From: an uncultured SAR324 cluster bacterium
Lineage (GTDB): Bacteria; SAR324; NAC60-12
Reading direction: 5' to 3'
NCBI GenBank assembly: GCA_902590435.1
Contig: CACIWU010000011.1
Coordinates: 1 to 34,741, forward strand
DNA: 34,741 nucleotides
Part shown: piece by piece, positions 6,866-15,758 of the stretch
Position numbering within the stretch: the stretch's first letter is position 1
Layout of the letters: the number at the start of each line of letters is the position of its first letter
Notes under the pieces: generated by a model
The model's database searches: none
What the model was told of the DNA's origin: nothing
The model's input: only the letters and a program-made list of their open reading frames with translations
Program-made: the position numbers and the translations under genes

Positions 6866-8686
6866 CTAATTAGGTAGTAGTGAAAATCTCATCATTGGTG
6901 AATGGCGTTTAAAAAATCTTTCAGAACAGTTTGCAAGCCTCAATAAAAGAGATTCTTCCCATGGACGCCCCATAAGCTGCATACCAACAGGTAATCCCTG
7001 AACATCATAACCTACTGGGAAAGAAATTGCTGGAAAACCTCCAATATTTGCTTCTGGAGCAAAACGCATTAATTCCGTCAAAGTTTTAAGATCTGATTCT
7101 CCGTCAATTAAAGCATCTGGAAGAATAGGTGGTGCCGTTCTAGCAGTTGAGGGTGTAACAATAGCGTCAACATTCTTAAAAATTTCATTTAAATTCCTTA
7201 TCAATTGAGAACGAAGACGCTGTGCTTTTATATAATCAGTACCAGTAAACTCTTTTGCCAGTGTTAGATTAAGTAATGTATCTAAACTAAACGGCTGACG
7301 AAAAGTTTTAAAATGTTCTTGCATTGAAGTAAGCATCTCAGTAGCAATCGTAACAAGATGAGCCACATGCGTTTCATTTAATTGAGGAATTTCTATTTCC
7401 TCTACTTTAACACCTTTAGATTTAAATGACTCCAGCATTTGCTCACAATTTTGAACAATATCTGCCGAAGCATGACTAAACCATGGAGGGAATATGCCTA
7501 ATTTAAGTCCCGATAATTCTCCATCGTTGAAATTATGCAAATCTACAGATGGTTGGTTTCTTGTGATAATTTGTTTGGAATCAGGGCCGGCTAAGAAATA
7601 ATATGCAAGTGCAGCGTCTCTAACTGTAGATGAAATAGGGCCCACCGTAGAAAGACTCCAATTAAGAGGAACACAGCCTGCTGAACTGATCCTTCCCCAA
7701 GTTGTTTTTAAACCTACGACCCCGCACAAACTGGCTGGAATTCTTATAGATCCTCCGCCATCAACACCCAGAGCAATAGGACATAGTCCTGCAGCTACTG
7801 CAGCAGCTGAACCACTTGCAGATCCTCCCGGATAGTGATCAAGATGATGTGGATTTCTTGTAGTGCCACATTTAGTATTAAGTCCTGTAACTCCAATTCC
7901 TATTTCATGCATATTTGTTTTTCCAACCATCAATGCTCCAGCAGAACGTAAACGTTTAACAACTGTCGAATCTTGTGTAGGAGATTTCTTGTTGTAGAAT
8001 TTGGTTCCCACCATTGTCGGAAAGGGAAGCATGTCTAATTCGTCTTTAACTGCTACTGGGACTCCATCCAATATTCCTTTCGATTTACCTTTTTTGTAAC
8101 GCTCTGCTGATTCTTTTGCCTGTAACATTAATTCCTTTTCATCCCAAGCAACAAAAGGCTTTAATGGTACTGCACTTTCTTCAATACTGCGTAAAATGTC
8201 CATAAAACGCATTGCAACATTTACAGGATTTGTTTTTCCTTCGAGATATGAAGAATTAAAATCTGAAGCAGTTTCAGGTTGATAAAGACTTTGTTTTTTA
8301 GGAATCTCACTTCCTGAAACAATTTCAGGTTTTAATTTTTTATCTGTCAGATCTAGAAAATGCTCGATAGATATTTTGGCTGTATTTGACGAAATTTTAC
8401 TCTCGATAGTATGTACTGGAGTCATTACAGGATCATCTTCAACTTTGCATCTACGTAATCTAGTTAGACCTCCTTGACGCAAAAGTATAGGGATTATTAA
8501 TAACCTAATCCCTGGGAATCTAATAAGAGTTACTAAGATCTTAAGTGCACGCCCTGATGTCCTCGGAAGACGAATAGATTTAAGATTATAAACAGATTTC
8601 TCTTTTTTTGGAAATAACCAAATGAAAGTTAAAATTTTTTTAAATTTTCCAGATATTGATTGAGTTATAGTAGTTTTATTTCCCAT
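6866..8686 (-). CDS. Amidase signature enzyme, FAAH-like, with hydrophobic N-terminal extension
   Basis: A 606-residue amidase signature (AS) hydrolase. The Ser-cisSer-Lys triad is visible: Lys214 in VPVAVKDEL, Ser289 in PGGSASGSAAAV, and nucleophile Ser313 in GVDGGGSIRIPAS. The GGGSIRIPAS form is closer to fatty-acid-amide-hydrolase-type members than to GatA (GSDTGGSIR). Before the AS core there are about 150 extra residues, with a basic start and a hydrophobic stretch near 48-70 (ILVTLIRFPGIRLLIIPILL). That stretch could anchor or dock the enzyme on membrane, as in FAAH. The reaction is hydrolysis of a carboxamide or ester; the substrate is unknown. It is not GatA: it is too long, lacks gatB/gatC neighbours, and differs in motif. 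It follows the kinase gene by 21 bases on the same strand, so the two are probably co-transcribed. Confidence 0.88.
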   Translation of the reverse strand: MGNKTTITQSISGKFKKILTFIWLFPKKEKSVYNLKSIRLPRTSGRALKILVTLIRFPGIRLLIIPILLRQGGLTRLRRCKVEDDPVMTPVHTIESKISSNTAKISIEHFLDLTDKKLKPEIVSGSEIPKKQSLYQPETASDFNSSYLEGKTNPVNVAMRFMDILRSIEESAVPLKPFVAWDEKELMLQAKESAERYKKGKSKGILDGVPVAVKDELDMLPFPTMVGTKFYNKKSPTQDSTVVKRLRSAGALMVGKTNMHEIGIGVTGLNTKCGTTRNPHHLDHYPGGSASGSAAAVAAGLCPIALGVDGGGSIRIPASLCGVVGLKTTWGRISSAGCVPLNWSLSTVGPISSTVRDAALAYYFLAGPDSKQIITRNQPSVDLHNFNDGELSGLKLGIFPPWFSHASADIVQNCEQMLESFKSKGVKVEEIEIPQLNETHVAHLVTIATEMLTSMQEHFKTFRQPFSLDTLLNLTLAKEFTGTDYIKAQRLRSQLIRNLNEIFKNVDAIVTPSTARTAPPILPDALIDGESDLKTLTELMRFAPEANIGGFPAISFPVGYDVQGLPVGMQLMGRPWEESLLLRLANCSERFFKRHSPMMRFSLLPN

Positions 8687-8707
8687 TTAAATTATATTTT
8701 TCACAAA

Positions 8708-9811
8708 CTAATTTGGTAATTCACATACAAATCTAGCCCCATCAGTTACATCTGGATCAATCCAAATTTTTCCTTGATGAGCTTCTACTATTTTTTTAAC
8801 CGTTGCTAAACCAAAACCATATCCTTCAACGTCATAATTCAAACGAGAACTTGTTTCAAAAACTTTATTTTGATGCTCTAACATGATACCTGGGCCATTA
8901 TCACGTATCCAAAAATTAACTGAATTATAATTTTGATCTCCACCAAATTCAATCTCAACTGGATTAAGATCCCCTCTATATTTAATTGAGTTTGAAATCA
9001 GATTTTGCCAAACTTTAAGCATTCTAATTGGATCACAAAATACTTCCGGCATTTCAGGTAATTTTGAAAAACTAACCATTCCTTCTCTTTCTGCATATTC
9101 AAAATTTTCTATTACACTTACTATAAGCCTATTCATTGATACTTCTTCTAGATTACCAATGACTTGGCCAGCTTCCGCATAATCTAGTTGGGTATTAATA
9201 AAATCAAGCATTTTTTGAAAAGTTAATGGTATTCTATCCAGAATATCTTTTAAACTTTTTTCTTCTATAATTTCAGGATGCTCTCTTTTAAGTCGATGGA
9301 GAAAAAAATTATATAAACTTGCTGCACCCACTAGGGGAGATTTTAGATCATGACTTACTGTGTGAGAAAAACTGCTCAGCTCTTGTTTTTTTTGAAACAA
9401 CTCCTTATTTAGTCTCTTAATTCTGTCTAAATCTTCTTTATTACGCAAGGCAGATTTCACACGAACCAACAAAGTAATACGATCAACTGGCTTATATATG
9501 AAATCAACAGCACCTTTATCAAAAGATTCTTCAAATGATTCCAATCCCTGTTTAGCAGTTACCATTAATATAGGAATATCTTGAAATTCAGGAATCTCTT
9601 TAATTCTTTTTGTTACTTCAATTCCGTCCATTCCTGGCATCATAATATCCATCAAAACACAATCGGGCTTCCATTCTTCTATAATTTCCAACGCTTCTTG
9701 ACCAGACAAAGCATGATAAAATTCACAATTTAATTCTCTTTTCAAGTAATCTTCAATTAATAATATGTTATCCTCAATATCGTCAACAATTAAAATTTTT
9801 CTTTTAATCAT
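8708..9811 (-). CDS. Receiver-histidine kinase hybrid
   Basis: I use the ATG at 9811, which starts MIKRKILIVDDIEDN directly at the receiver fold. The longer open frame begins with TTG at 9910 and adds an unrelated Lys/Phe-rich tail encoded by low-complexity DNA. From this start (367 residues), the N-terminal receiver has the acidic pair at VDD, phospho-acceptor Asp55 (VLMDIMMPG), Thr of VTAK and Lys of YKPVD. A coiled-coil linker leads to a HisKA domain with His154 (SHTVSHDLKSPL), then an HATPase with N box (WQNLISNSIKYRG), G1 (DNGPGI) and G2 (GYGFGLATVKKI). No transmembrane segment or sensor domain is present, so it is a cytosolic relay whose kinase is probably controlled by phosphorylation of its own receiver by another kinase. 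No output regulator is encoded nearby. Confidence 0.92.
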   Translation of the reverse strand: MIKRKILIVDDIEDNILLIEDYLKRELNCEFYHALSGQEALEIIEEWKPDCVLMDIMMPGMDGIEVTKRIKEIPEFQDIPILMVTAKQGLESFEESFDKGAVDFIYKPVDRITLLVRVKSALRNKEDLDRIKRLNKELFQKKQELSSFSHTVSHDLKSPLVGAASLYNFFLHRLKREHPEIIEEKSLKDILDRIPLTFQKMLDFINTQLDYAEAGQVIGNLEEVSMNRLIVSVIENFEYAEREGMVSFSKLPEMPEVFCDPIRMLKVWQNLISNSIKYRGDLNPVEIEFGGDQNYNSVNFWIRDNGPGIMLEHQNKVFETSSRLNYDVEGYGFGLATVKKIVEAHQGKIWIDPDVTDGARFVCELPN

Positions 9812-10031
9812 AAAGATGTTTGTTGAAAATAGAAATTTTTTGAAAAATATATTTTTAAAAAAATATTTTTTTGTAACAAAAAATGTTTTACTCTTAGGTG
9901 GCATCTGCAAAATTCGTTCTATTTTGAGAAACTTTACTAAATATATAATGTTATTTTTAAAAAAATAGTTTTATCTTTTAATCAATTTCCTATGAGGGAA
10001 TTTTAAAATCTTTCTTTCAAAAAAACATCTC

Positions 10032-10718
10032 ATGACAAAAAAAATTAAAACTTCTGTTTTGGCTCCATTGGTCTCATTAAATTATGATATTTTTCCAATA
10101 GAAGAAATAAAATTTCGTTCCCTCGAGTATTATAAAAATATGAATAATAGGAGAACAGTTCGTGATTTTTCCAAACGACTAGTACCCATTGAAATCATTG
10201 AAAACTGTATTCTTACTGCTGATACAGCTCCCAATGGCGCTAATCAACATCCATGGCATTTTGTAATTGTATCGGATCCGGATATCAAGCGCAGAATCAG
10301 AAATGCAGCTGAAAAAGAAGAAGAAAGATTTTATAACAGCAGAGCTACCAAAGAATGGCTTGAAGCCATATCCCCACTTGGAACAAATGAAAAAAAACCT
10401 TTTTTAGAAACAGCACCTTATTTGATTGTTATTTTTGCAAAAACTTATGGATTAAGTGTTAAGGGCAAAATAACTAAAAACTATTATGTCAATGAGTCTG
10501 TTGGTATTGCAACTGGATTTTTAATAAGTGCTTTACACCAATCCGGGTTAGTTTCTTTAACTCATACACCTAGTCCAATGGGATTTCTAAATAAAATCCT
10601 CAACCGACCAAAAAATGAGCGTCCTTTTTTAATTCTAGTAGTGGGATTCCCGACTAAAAGTGCAAAAGTACCTCATATAAAAAGGAAATCATTGCATGAA
10701 ATAACTTCATACTATTAA
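10032..10718 (+). CDS. Iodotyrosine-deiodinase-like nitroreductase-family flavoprotein
   Basis: A 228-residue FMN protein of the nitroreductase fold. NNRRTVRDFS (residues 38-47) and the TAPNGANQHPWHFV segment (65-78) are the FMN-binding hallmarks of the IYD/BluB branch, and SLTHTPSPMGFL (175-186) also matches the IYD subgroup. In human IYD the halotyrosine zwitterion is held by Glu157, Tyr161 and Lys182. The same residues occur here at identical spacing as Glu97, Tyr101 and Lys122, so a true deiodinase-type lid is likely. The predicted reaction is NAD(P)H-dependent reductive dehalogenation of iodo-, bromo- or chlorotyrosine. Unlike vertebrate IYD there is no N-terminal membrane anchor, so it is cytosolic. 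It stands alone, 107 bases before pepN. It could instead be a nitroreductase of other specificity. Confidence 0.85.
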   Translation: MTKKIKTSVLAPLVSLNYDIFPIEEIKFRSLEYYKNMNNRRTVRDFSKRLVPIEIIENCILTADTAPNGANQHPWHFVIVSDPDIKRRIRNAAEKEEERFYNSRATKEWLEAISPLGTNEKKPFLETAPYLIVIFAKTYGLSVKGKITKNYYVNESVGIATGFLISALHQSGLVSLTHTPSPMGFLNKILNRPKNERPFLILVVGFPTKSAKVPHIKRKSLHEITSYY

Positions 10719-10825
10719 GTAATAGGAGATGGAATTTTAATAACAATTTAATTAAGATTGTAAACTAATATTTCCAAAGTTATTATGTATTAATTTTAAA
10801 AAATATTTATAAATTAAATAATTCC

Positions 10826-13561
10826 ATGAAATACCAAACAGCTAAAACTATTTACCTGAAAGATTACACGCCTCCAAAATATTTAATAGACAAGGTAGAT
10901 TTAAAAATAGACTTGTTCGAAGAATGGAGCAATGTAAAAACAATTATTAAATTTAGAATTAATCCTTATTCTATAGAAAAGAGTGGAGACCTTAAGTTAA
11001 GTGGTCAAAATATTAAACTAAAATCTGTCTTACTGGATAAAATAAAGCTTAACAAAAATCAATATCATGTTGATGAAACACACCTAACAATTTTAAACGC
11101 ACCTAAAGAATTTGTTCTTACAACTGAAGTATCTATTCAACCTCAGAATAATACTGAACTTGAAGGACTTTATAAATCTGGATCAATATTTTGTACGCAA
11201 TGTGAGTCAGAAGGATTTCAAAAAATTACATTTTTTCTTGATCGTCCTGATGTAATGTCTCTTTATACTACTACAATTACAGCAAATTCGAAGCTTTATC
11301 CAACTTTACTCTCTAATGGGAATATGATCGATAGTGGTAATTTAAGAGATGGAAGACACTGGGTAAAATGGGAAGATCCATTTCCAAAACCTTCATATCT
11401 TTTTGCTTTGGTAGCAGGAGATTTGAAAAATATTGAAGATTCATTTAGAACATCTTCTGGAAGAAATGTTAAGTTAAAGATTTTTGTTGAATCAGAAAAT
11501 ATTAAATATTGTGATCACGCTATGAAATCACTTAAAGAATCTATGCATTGGGATGAAAAAAGATTTGGTAGGGAGTATGATCTTGATTTATTTATGATAG
11601 TGGCCGTTAATGATTTCAATATGGGAGCTATGGAGAATAAAGGACTTAATATTTTTAATTCAAAACTTATTCTTGCATCAAAAGAAACTGCTACAGACAA
11701 TGACTTTTACAATATACAAAGTGTTGTAGGACATGAATATTTTCACAATTGGTCTGGAAATCGTGTAACTTGTCGAGATTGGTTTCAACTTAGTCTAAAG
11801 GAAGGATTTACCGTTTTTCGCGATCAAGAATTCTCTTCTGACTTAAACTCAAGGGCTGTTCAACGTATCAATGATGTTGATAGGTTAAGAATGTATCAGT
11901 TCCCTGAAGATGCAGGTCCAATGAGTCACCCAATTCGTCCTGACTCTTACATGGAAATAAATAATTTCTACACAATGACCGTATATGAAAAAGGGGCTGA
12001 AGTAGTAAGAATGGTATACACTCTTCTTGGAGAAGAAGGTTTCCGTAAGGGTAGTGATCTTTATTTCAAACGTCATGATGGACAAGCTGTGACCTGTGAT
12101 AATTTTGTTACTGCAATGGAAGATGCAAATGAGGTAAATTTAAACCAATTCAAAAACTGGTACAGTCAATCAGGGACACCTGAATTACACGTAAAAGGAT
12201 CTTATGATTCTTTTAAAAAAACTTATACGATAAGTATTAGACAAACCTGTTCTGACTCTCCAGGACAAAAAGGTTTTGGAGAAAAACAAATTTTTACAGA
12301 AAGAAATTTGAAGAAAGGGGTTCATCTTGGGAACCAAAATAATAAAACACATTTTCAGAAGAAGCCTTTTCACATACCATTTGCAATTGGATTGCTAAAT
12401 CCAGACGGTGAAGATATTCCTTTAAAGAGTTCTCAGCCTTTAAAAGGTAAAAACTTTAATACGATAATTTTGAATATTCGTAATGAAAATGAAAATTTTG
12501 TTTTAGAAAACATTAAAGTTAAACCCGTTCCTTCTTTGTTAAGAGAATTTTCAGCACCAGTAAAATTAAATTTTGATTATAGTGATGAAGACTTGGCTTT
12601 TTTAATGGCAAATGATTCAGATGAGTTCAATAAATGGGAAGCTGGACAAAAACTAATGATTAGAGTAGCTTTGAAACAAATTAAACTTCTTCAAAATAAT
12701 GAACGTCTAAATTTACCTTCAGAATTGGAATATGCTTTTAAAAGTATTTTGAATCAAACTTTAGATGATAACTCTTCTCTTATGGCTCTTGCGCTTAGTT
12801 TTCCCAATGAAACATATTTGGCTGAGTTTATGGATATAATTGATGTTGAAGCAATTCATAAAGCCAGAAATTTTTTAATGACAGAAATTGCACGTAAACT
12901 CCATTCAGATTTCGAAAAAACATATTTTAAATTACAAGAACAAAATGAATTCAAAATCGATCCTATTTCGATGGGGAAACGTAGTTTGAAAAATCTGTGT
13001 CTTAGTTACTTATCAGGATTAAAAAATTTGGAAGTAAGACGCTTAGCAAAAACACAATTCGATAAAAATAATAATATGACAGATATTGTAGGTGCTCTTA
13101 GTGCTCTAACTCATATTGATTGCCCAGAAAGGGAAAAAGCTTTTAGTGAATTTGAAAAAAAGTGGGAGAATAATTCGTTAGTGATGGACAAATGGTTTTC
13201 TCTACAAGCAATATCTCAACTACCAAATACATTGGAAATTGTGAAAAAATTGACTCTTCATCCATCTTATGAAGAAAATAATCCTAATAAAATTCGATCT
13301 TTGATAAGCTCATTCTCTAGATTTAACCAACTACGATTTCATGCTTCAGATGGTTCAGGATATAAATTTATTGCGAATCAAGTCCTAAGAATTGACCCTC
13401 TAAACCCACAAACTGCGGCTAGGCTTGTTGGAGTTTTTAATGGTTGGAGAAAATTTAATAAGGAACAAAAATCAAAAATGAATGACCAGCTTCAAAGAAT
13501 TATAAAAACTCCTAAAATTTCAGGAGATGTTTTTGAAATTGTATCTAAAGCATTGAGTTAA
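10826..13561 (+). CDS. pepN: Aminopeptidase N (M1 family)
   Basis: A full-length M1 metalloaminopeptidase of 911 residues (E. coli PepN is 870). The exopeptidase motif GAMEN is at 267-271 and the zinc site HEYFH-18-E uses His303, Glu304, His307 and Glu326. The pattern VGHEYFHNWSGNRVTCRDWFQLSLKEG is typical of the bacterial PepN subfamily, and the C-terminal helical domain (about 560-911) is complete, ending in the usual arginine-rich repeats. It removes N-terminal amino acids from peptides in the cytosol. It shares the plus strand with metY 30 bases downstream, so the two may be co-transcribed, but no metabolic link is evident. Confidence 0.96.
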   Translation: MKYQTAKTIYLKDYTPPKYLIDKVDLKIDLFEEWSNVKTIIKFRINPYSIEKSGDLKLSGQNIKLKSVLLDKIKLNKNQYHVDETHLTILNAPKEFVLTTEVSIQPQNNTELEGLYKSGSIFCTQCESEGFQKITFFLDRPDVMSLYTTTITANSKLYPTLLSNGNMIDSGNLRDGRHWVKWEDPFPKPSYLFALVAGDLKNIEDSFRTSSGRNVKLKIFVESENIKYCDHAMKSLKESMHWDEKRFGREYDLDLFMIVAVNDFNMGAMENKGLNIFNSKLILASKETATDNDFYNIQSVVGHEYFHNWSGNRVTCRDWFQLSLKEGFTVFRDQEFSSDLNSRAVQRINDVDRLRMYQFPEDAGPMSHPIRPDSYMEINNFYTMTVYEKGAEVVRMVYTLLGEEGFRKGSDLYFKRHDGQAVTCDNFVTAMEDANEVNLNQFKNWYSQSGTPELHVKGSYDSFKKTYTISIRQTCSDSPGQKGFGEKQIFTERNLKKGVHLGNQNNKTHFQKKPFHIPFAIGLLNPDGEDIPLKSSQPLKGKNFNTIILNIRNENENFVLENIKVKPVPSLLREFSAPVKLNFDYSDEDLAFLMANDSDEFNKWEAGQKLMIRVALKQIKLLQNNERLNLPSELEYAFKSILNQTLDDNSSLMALALSFPNETYLAEFMDIIDVEAIHKARNFLMTEIARKLHSDFEKTYFKLQEQNEFKIDPISMGKRSLKNLCLSYLSGLKNLEVRRLAKTQFDKNNNMTDIVGALSALTHIDCPEREKAFSEFEKKWENNSLVMDKWFSLQAISQLPNTLEIVKKLTLHPSYEENNPNKIRSLISSFSRFNQLRFHASDGSGYKFIANQVLRIDPLNPQTAARLVGVFNGWRKFNKEQKSKMNDQLQRIIKTPKISGDVFEIVSKALS

Positions 13562-13591
13562 TCTCTAATTAATGGTGAGAAGGTAATTTAT

Positions 13592-14896
13592 ATGGACCCT
13601 AAATTTTACAATTTTGATACTTTAAGTCTACACGGTGGACAACGCCCAGATTCTAATACAGGTGCTCGTGCAGTACCGATTTATCAAACAACTTCTTATG
13701 TTTTCCAAAATAGTGACCATGCAGCTGCACTTTACAATTTAGAGCAAGGTGGACATATTTACAGTCGAATTTCCAATCCAACTGTTGCTGTTCTTGAAGA
13801 AAGAATAGCCGCATTAGAAGGAGGGACTGGCGCAATTGCTACAGCATCAGGACAAAGTGCATTATTCTCTACTATTGCTACATTAATGAGTCAAGGGAGC
13901 CACATCGTTTCTTCAGCTTCTCTATATGGTGGAAGTGTAAACCTTTTTAAGAATACATTACCCCGTTTTGGTATTGAAACAACTTTTGTAGACCCGCGAA
14001 AACCTGAAGAATTCAAAAAGGCAATTCGTCCAGATACTAGATTAGTTTTTGGAGAAATAATTGGTAATCCTGGACTAGAAATATTAAATGTCCCAAAGAT
14101 CTCAGAAATAGCCCACAAAGCTGGACTTCCTTTACTGATTGATGGAACTTTTAACACACCATACTTGTGTTCTGCTTTGAAATTAGGCGCAGATTTAGTC
14201 TCACATTCAGTCACAAAATGGATTGGTGGTCACGGAGTAGCTATAGGTGGAGTAGTAGTTGAAGGTGGAAGGTTTGATTGGGAAGCCGAAGGGAAATTTC
14301 CTACTCTAACAGAGCCTTATGCTGGTTTCGATGGAATAAAATTTTTTGAGGAATTTGGCACACAGGCTTTCACAATGCGAATGCGCTCAGAGATAATGCG
14401 AGATTTTGGTCCTTCAATGAGTCCACAAAATGCATTTTACATTTTACAAGGTCTAGAAACTTTACCCCTGAGAATGGAAAAACATATCAGCAATACTAAA
14501 ATTATTCTGGAATTTCTTAGAGGGAATAAAGATGTCGCATGGGTATCTCATCCAAATTTACCAGACCATCCTGATTATGATTTAGCTTCTAAAATACTAC
14601 CGAAAGGAGCAGGATCAATTATAGTTTTCGGAGTAAAAGGTGGACGCGAATCCGGATCAAAATTTATTAATTCAGTAAAACTTGCATCTCATCTAGCTAA
14701 CGTTGGTGATGCAAAAACCCTAGTAATTCATCCTGCCAGCACAACTCATGCACAAATGGATAAAGAGACCATGAAGCAAGCCGGATTGACTGAAGACATG
14801 ATCCGTCTTTCTGTAGGCTTAGAAGATATAAATGACTTAATAGAAGATTTTAAACAGGCTTTAAGAAAAGCAGGTAAAGTATTAGAAAAACAATAA
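13592..14896 (+). CDS. metY: O-acetylhomoserine aminocarboxypropyltransferase (sulfhydrylase)
   Basis: A 434-residue PLP enzyme of the Cys/Met metabolism family. The internal-aldimine lysine is Lys209 in SHSVTKWIGGHG. The N-terminal FDTLSLHGG, SRISNPTV and the insertion around GFDGIKFFEEFGTQAFTMRMRSE mark the long OAH-sulfhydrylase branch rather than cystathionine gamma-synthase. It makes homocysteine from O-acetylhomoserine and sulfide (direct sulfhydrylation), and may also act on O-acetylserine, in the cytosol. GAGAAGG lies nine bases before the ATG and serves as ribosome site. Family length is about 425-435. The alpha/beta hydrolase gene begins 18 bases after its stop; that enzyme is not a MetX (no match to the homoserine acetyltransferase motif seen), so the substrate supplier is elsewhere. 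Confidence 0.95.
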   Translation: MDPKFYNFDTLSLHGGQRPDSNTGARAVPIYQTTSYVFQNSDHAAALYNLEQGGHIYSRISNPTVAVLEERIAALEGGTGAIATASGQSALFSTIATLMSQGSHIVSSASLYGGSVNLFKNTLPRFGIETTFVDPRKPEEFKKAIRPDTRLVFGEIIGNPGLEILNVPKISEIAHKAGLPLLIDGTFNTPYLCSALKLGADLVSHSVTKWIGGHGVAIGGVVVEGGRFDWEAEGKFPTLTEPYAGFDGIKFFEEFGTQAFTMRMRSEIMRDFGPSMSPQNAFYILQGLETLPLRMEKHISNTKIILEFLRGNKDVAWVSHPNLPDHPDYDLASKILPKGAGSIIVFGVKGGRESGSKFINSVKLASHLANVGDAKTLVIHPASTTHAQMDKETMKQAGLTEDMIRLSVGLEDINDLIEDFKQALRKAGKVLEKQ

Positions 14897-14914
14897 TAGT
14901 CCTAAAACTAAAAA

Positions 14915-15742
14915 ATGATACTAAGTGTAAAAACAAAATCAGACAACCAAAACTACAATATTTTTGTTTCCACAGGTGGGAAAAAATTTAATCCAGAATT
15001 CCCGACAATCATTTTTCTGCATGGAGCAGGTATGGATCATACTGTTTGGAATTTACAATCTCGCTACTTCGCACATCGAAATTTTTCGGTTTTAGCTATA
15101 GACTTCCCTGGCAATGGGCGTTCAAATGGTAAAAGCTTAAAAAGTATTGAAGAAATGGCAGACTGGATTCCAGATGTGATTAAAAGTGTTGGAATAAAAT
15201 TAGCTATACTAGTTGGTCATTCAATGGGTGCACTGGTAGCATTGGAATGTGCCGCACGCCATAAAAAGCTTGTCAGAGGAATATGTTTAATAGGTGTTTC
15301 TGCAGAAATGCCGGTTAATGAACATTTGTTAAATGCGTCCCAAAGTGACGATCCACTAGCATATGATTTAGTAACTTCTTGGAGTCACAGTCATTTCGGT
15401 CATTTTGGTAAAACACCTGTTCCAGGCTTATCTCTGATGGGGGGAAGCATAGCTTTGATGAACTCCGTACCTAAAGGATCTTTAGGAATTGGACTGAACG
15501 CTTGCAATTCATATCAAAACGGACTAAGTGCAGCCAGAGAAGTCTGTTGCCCTACAATGTGTATTCTAGGGAATGAAGATAAAATGACACCTTCTCGAAA
15601 AGGAGAAGAAATTGCTAATGCGATCCAAGGCGCTAAAACTCATCTTATTAAAGATTGTGGACACATGATAATGCTTGAACAAGCTGATGAATGTTTACTA
15701 GCTCTTAAGGAACTATTTAAAGATATTAATATTCAGAACTAA
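14915..15742 (+). CDS. Alpha/beta hydrolase
   Basis: A complete 275-residue alpha/beta-hydrolase-fold protein. The oxyanion-hole motif FLHGAG is at 34-39, the nucleophile elbow GHSMG has Ser103, and the likely acid and base are Asp222 (NEDKMTP) and His250 (DCGHMIM), in proper order. A cap region rich in His, Ser and Gly lies at about 130-200. There is no signal peptide, so it acts in the cytosol. The substrate is unknown (ester, lactone or thioester). It follows metY closely on the same strand and its 3' end lies 16 bases from the convergent MBL gene, leaving no room for a separate long terminator. Confidence 0.9.
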   Translation: MILSVKTKSDNQNYNIFVSTGGKKFNPEFPTIIFLHGAGMDHTVWNLQSRYFAHRNFSVLAIDFPGNGRSNGKSLKSIEEMADWIPDVIKSVGIKLAILVGHSMGALVALECAARHKKLVRGICLIGVSAEMPVNEHLLNASQSDDPLAYDLVTSWSHSHFGHFGKTPVPGLSLMGGSIALMNSVPKGSLGIGLNACNSYQNGLSAAREVCCPTMCILGNEDKMTPSRKGEEIANAIQGAKTHLIKDCGHMIMLEQADECLLALKELFKDINIQN

Positions 15743-15758
15743 ATCCCCGTCTAAAAAA

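Noticed and set aside
9812-9910. 33-residue Lys/Phe-rich N-terminal extension of the receiver-kinase
   Set aside because: It begins with TTG, is encoded by low-complexity A/T runs, and the receiver fold starts exactly after the ATG at 9811.
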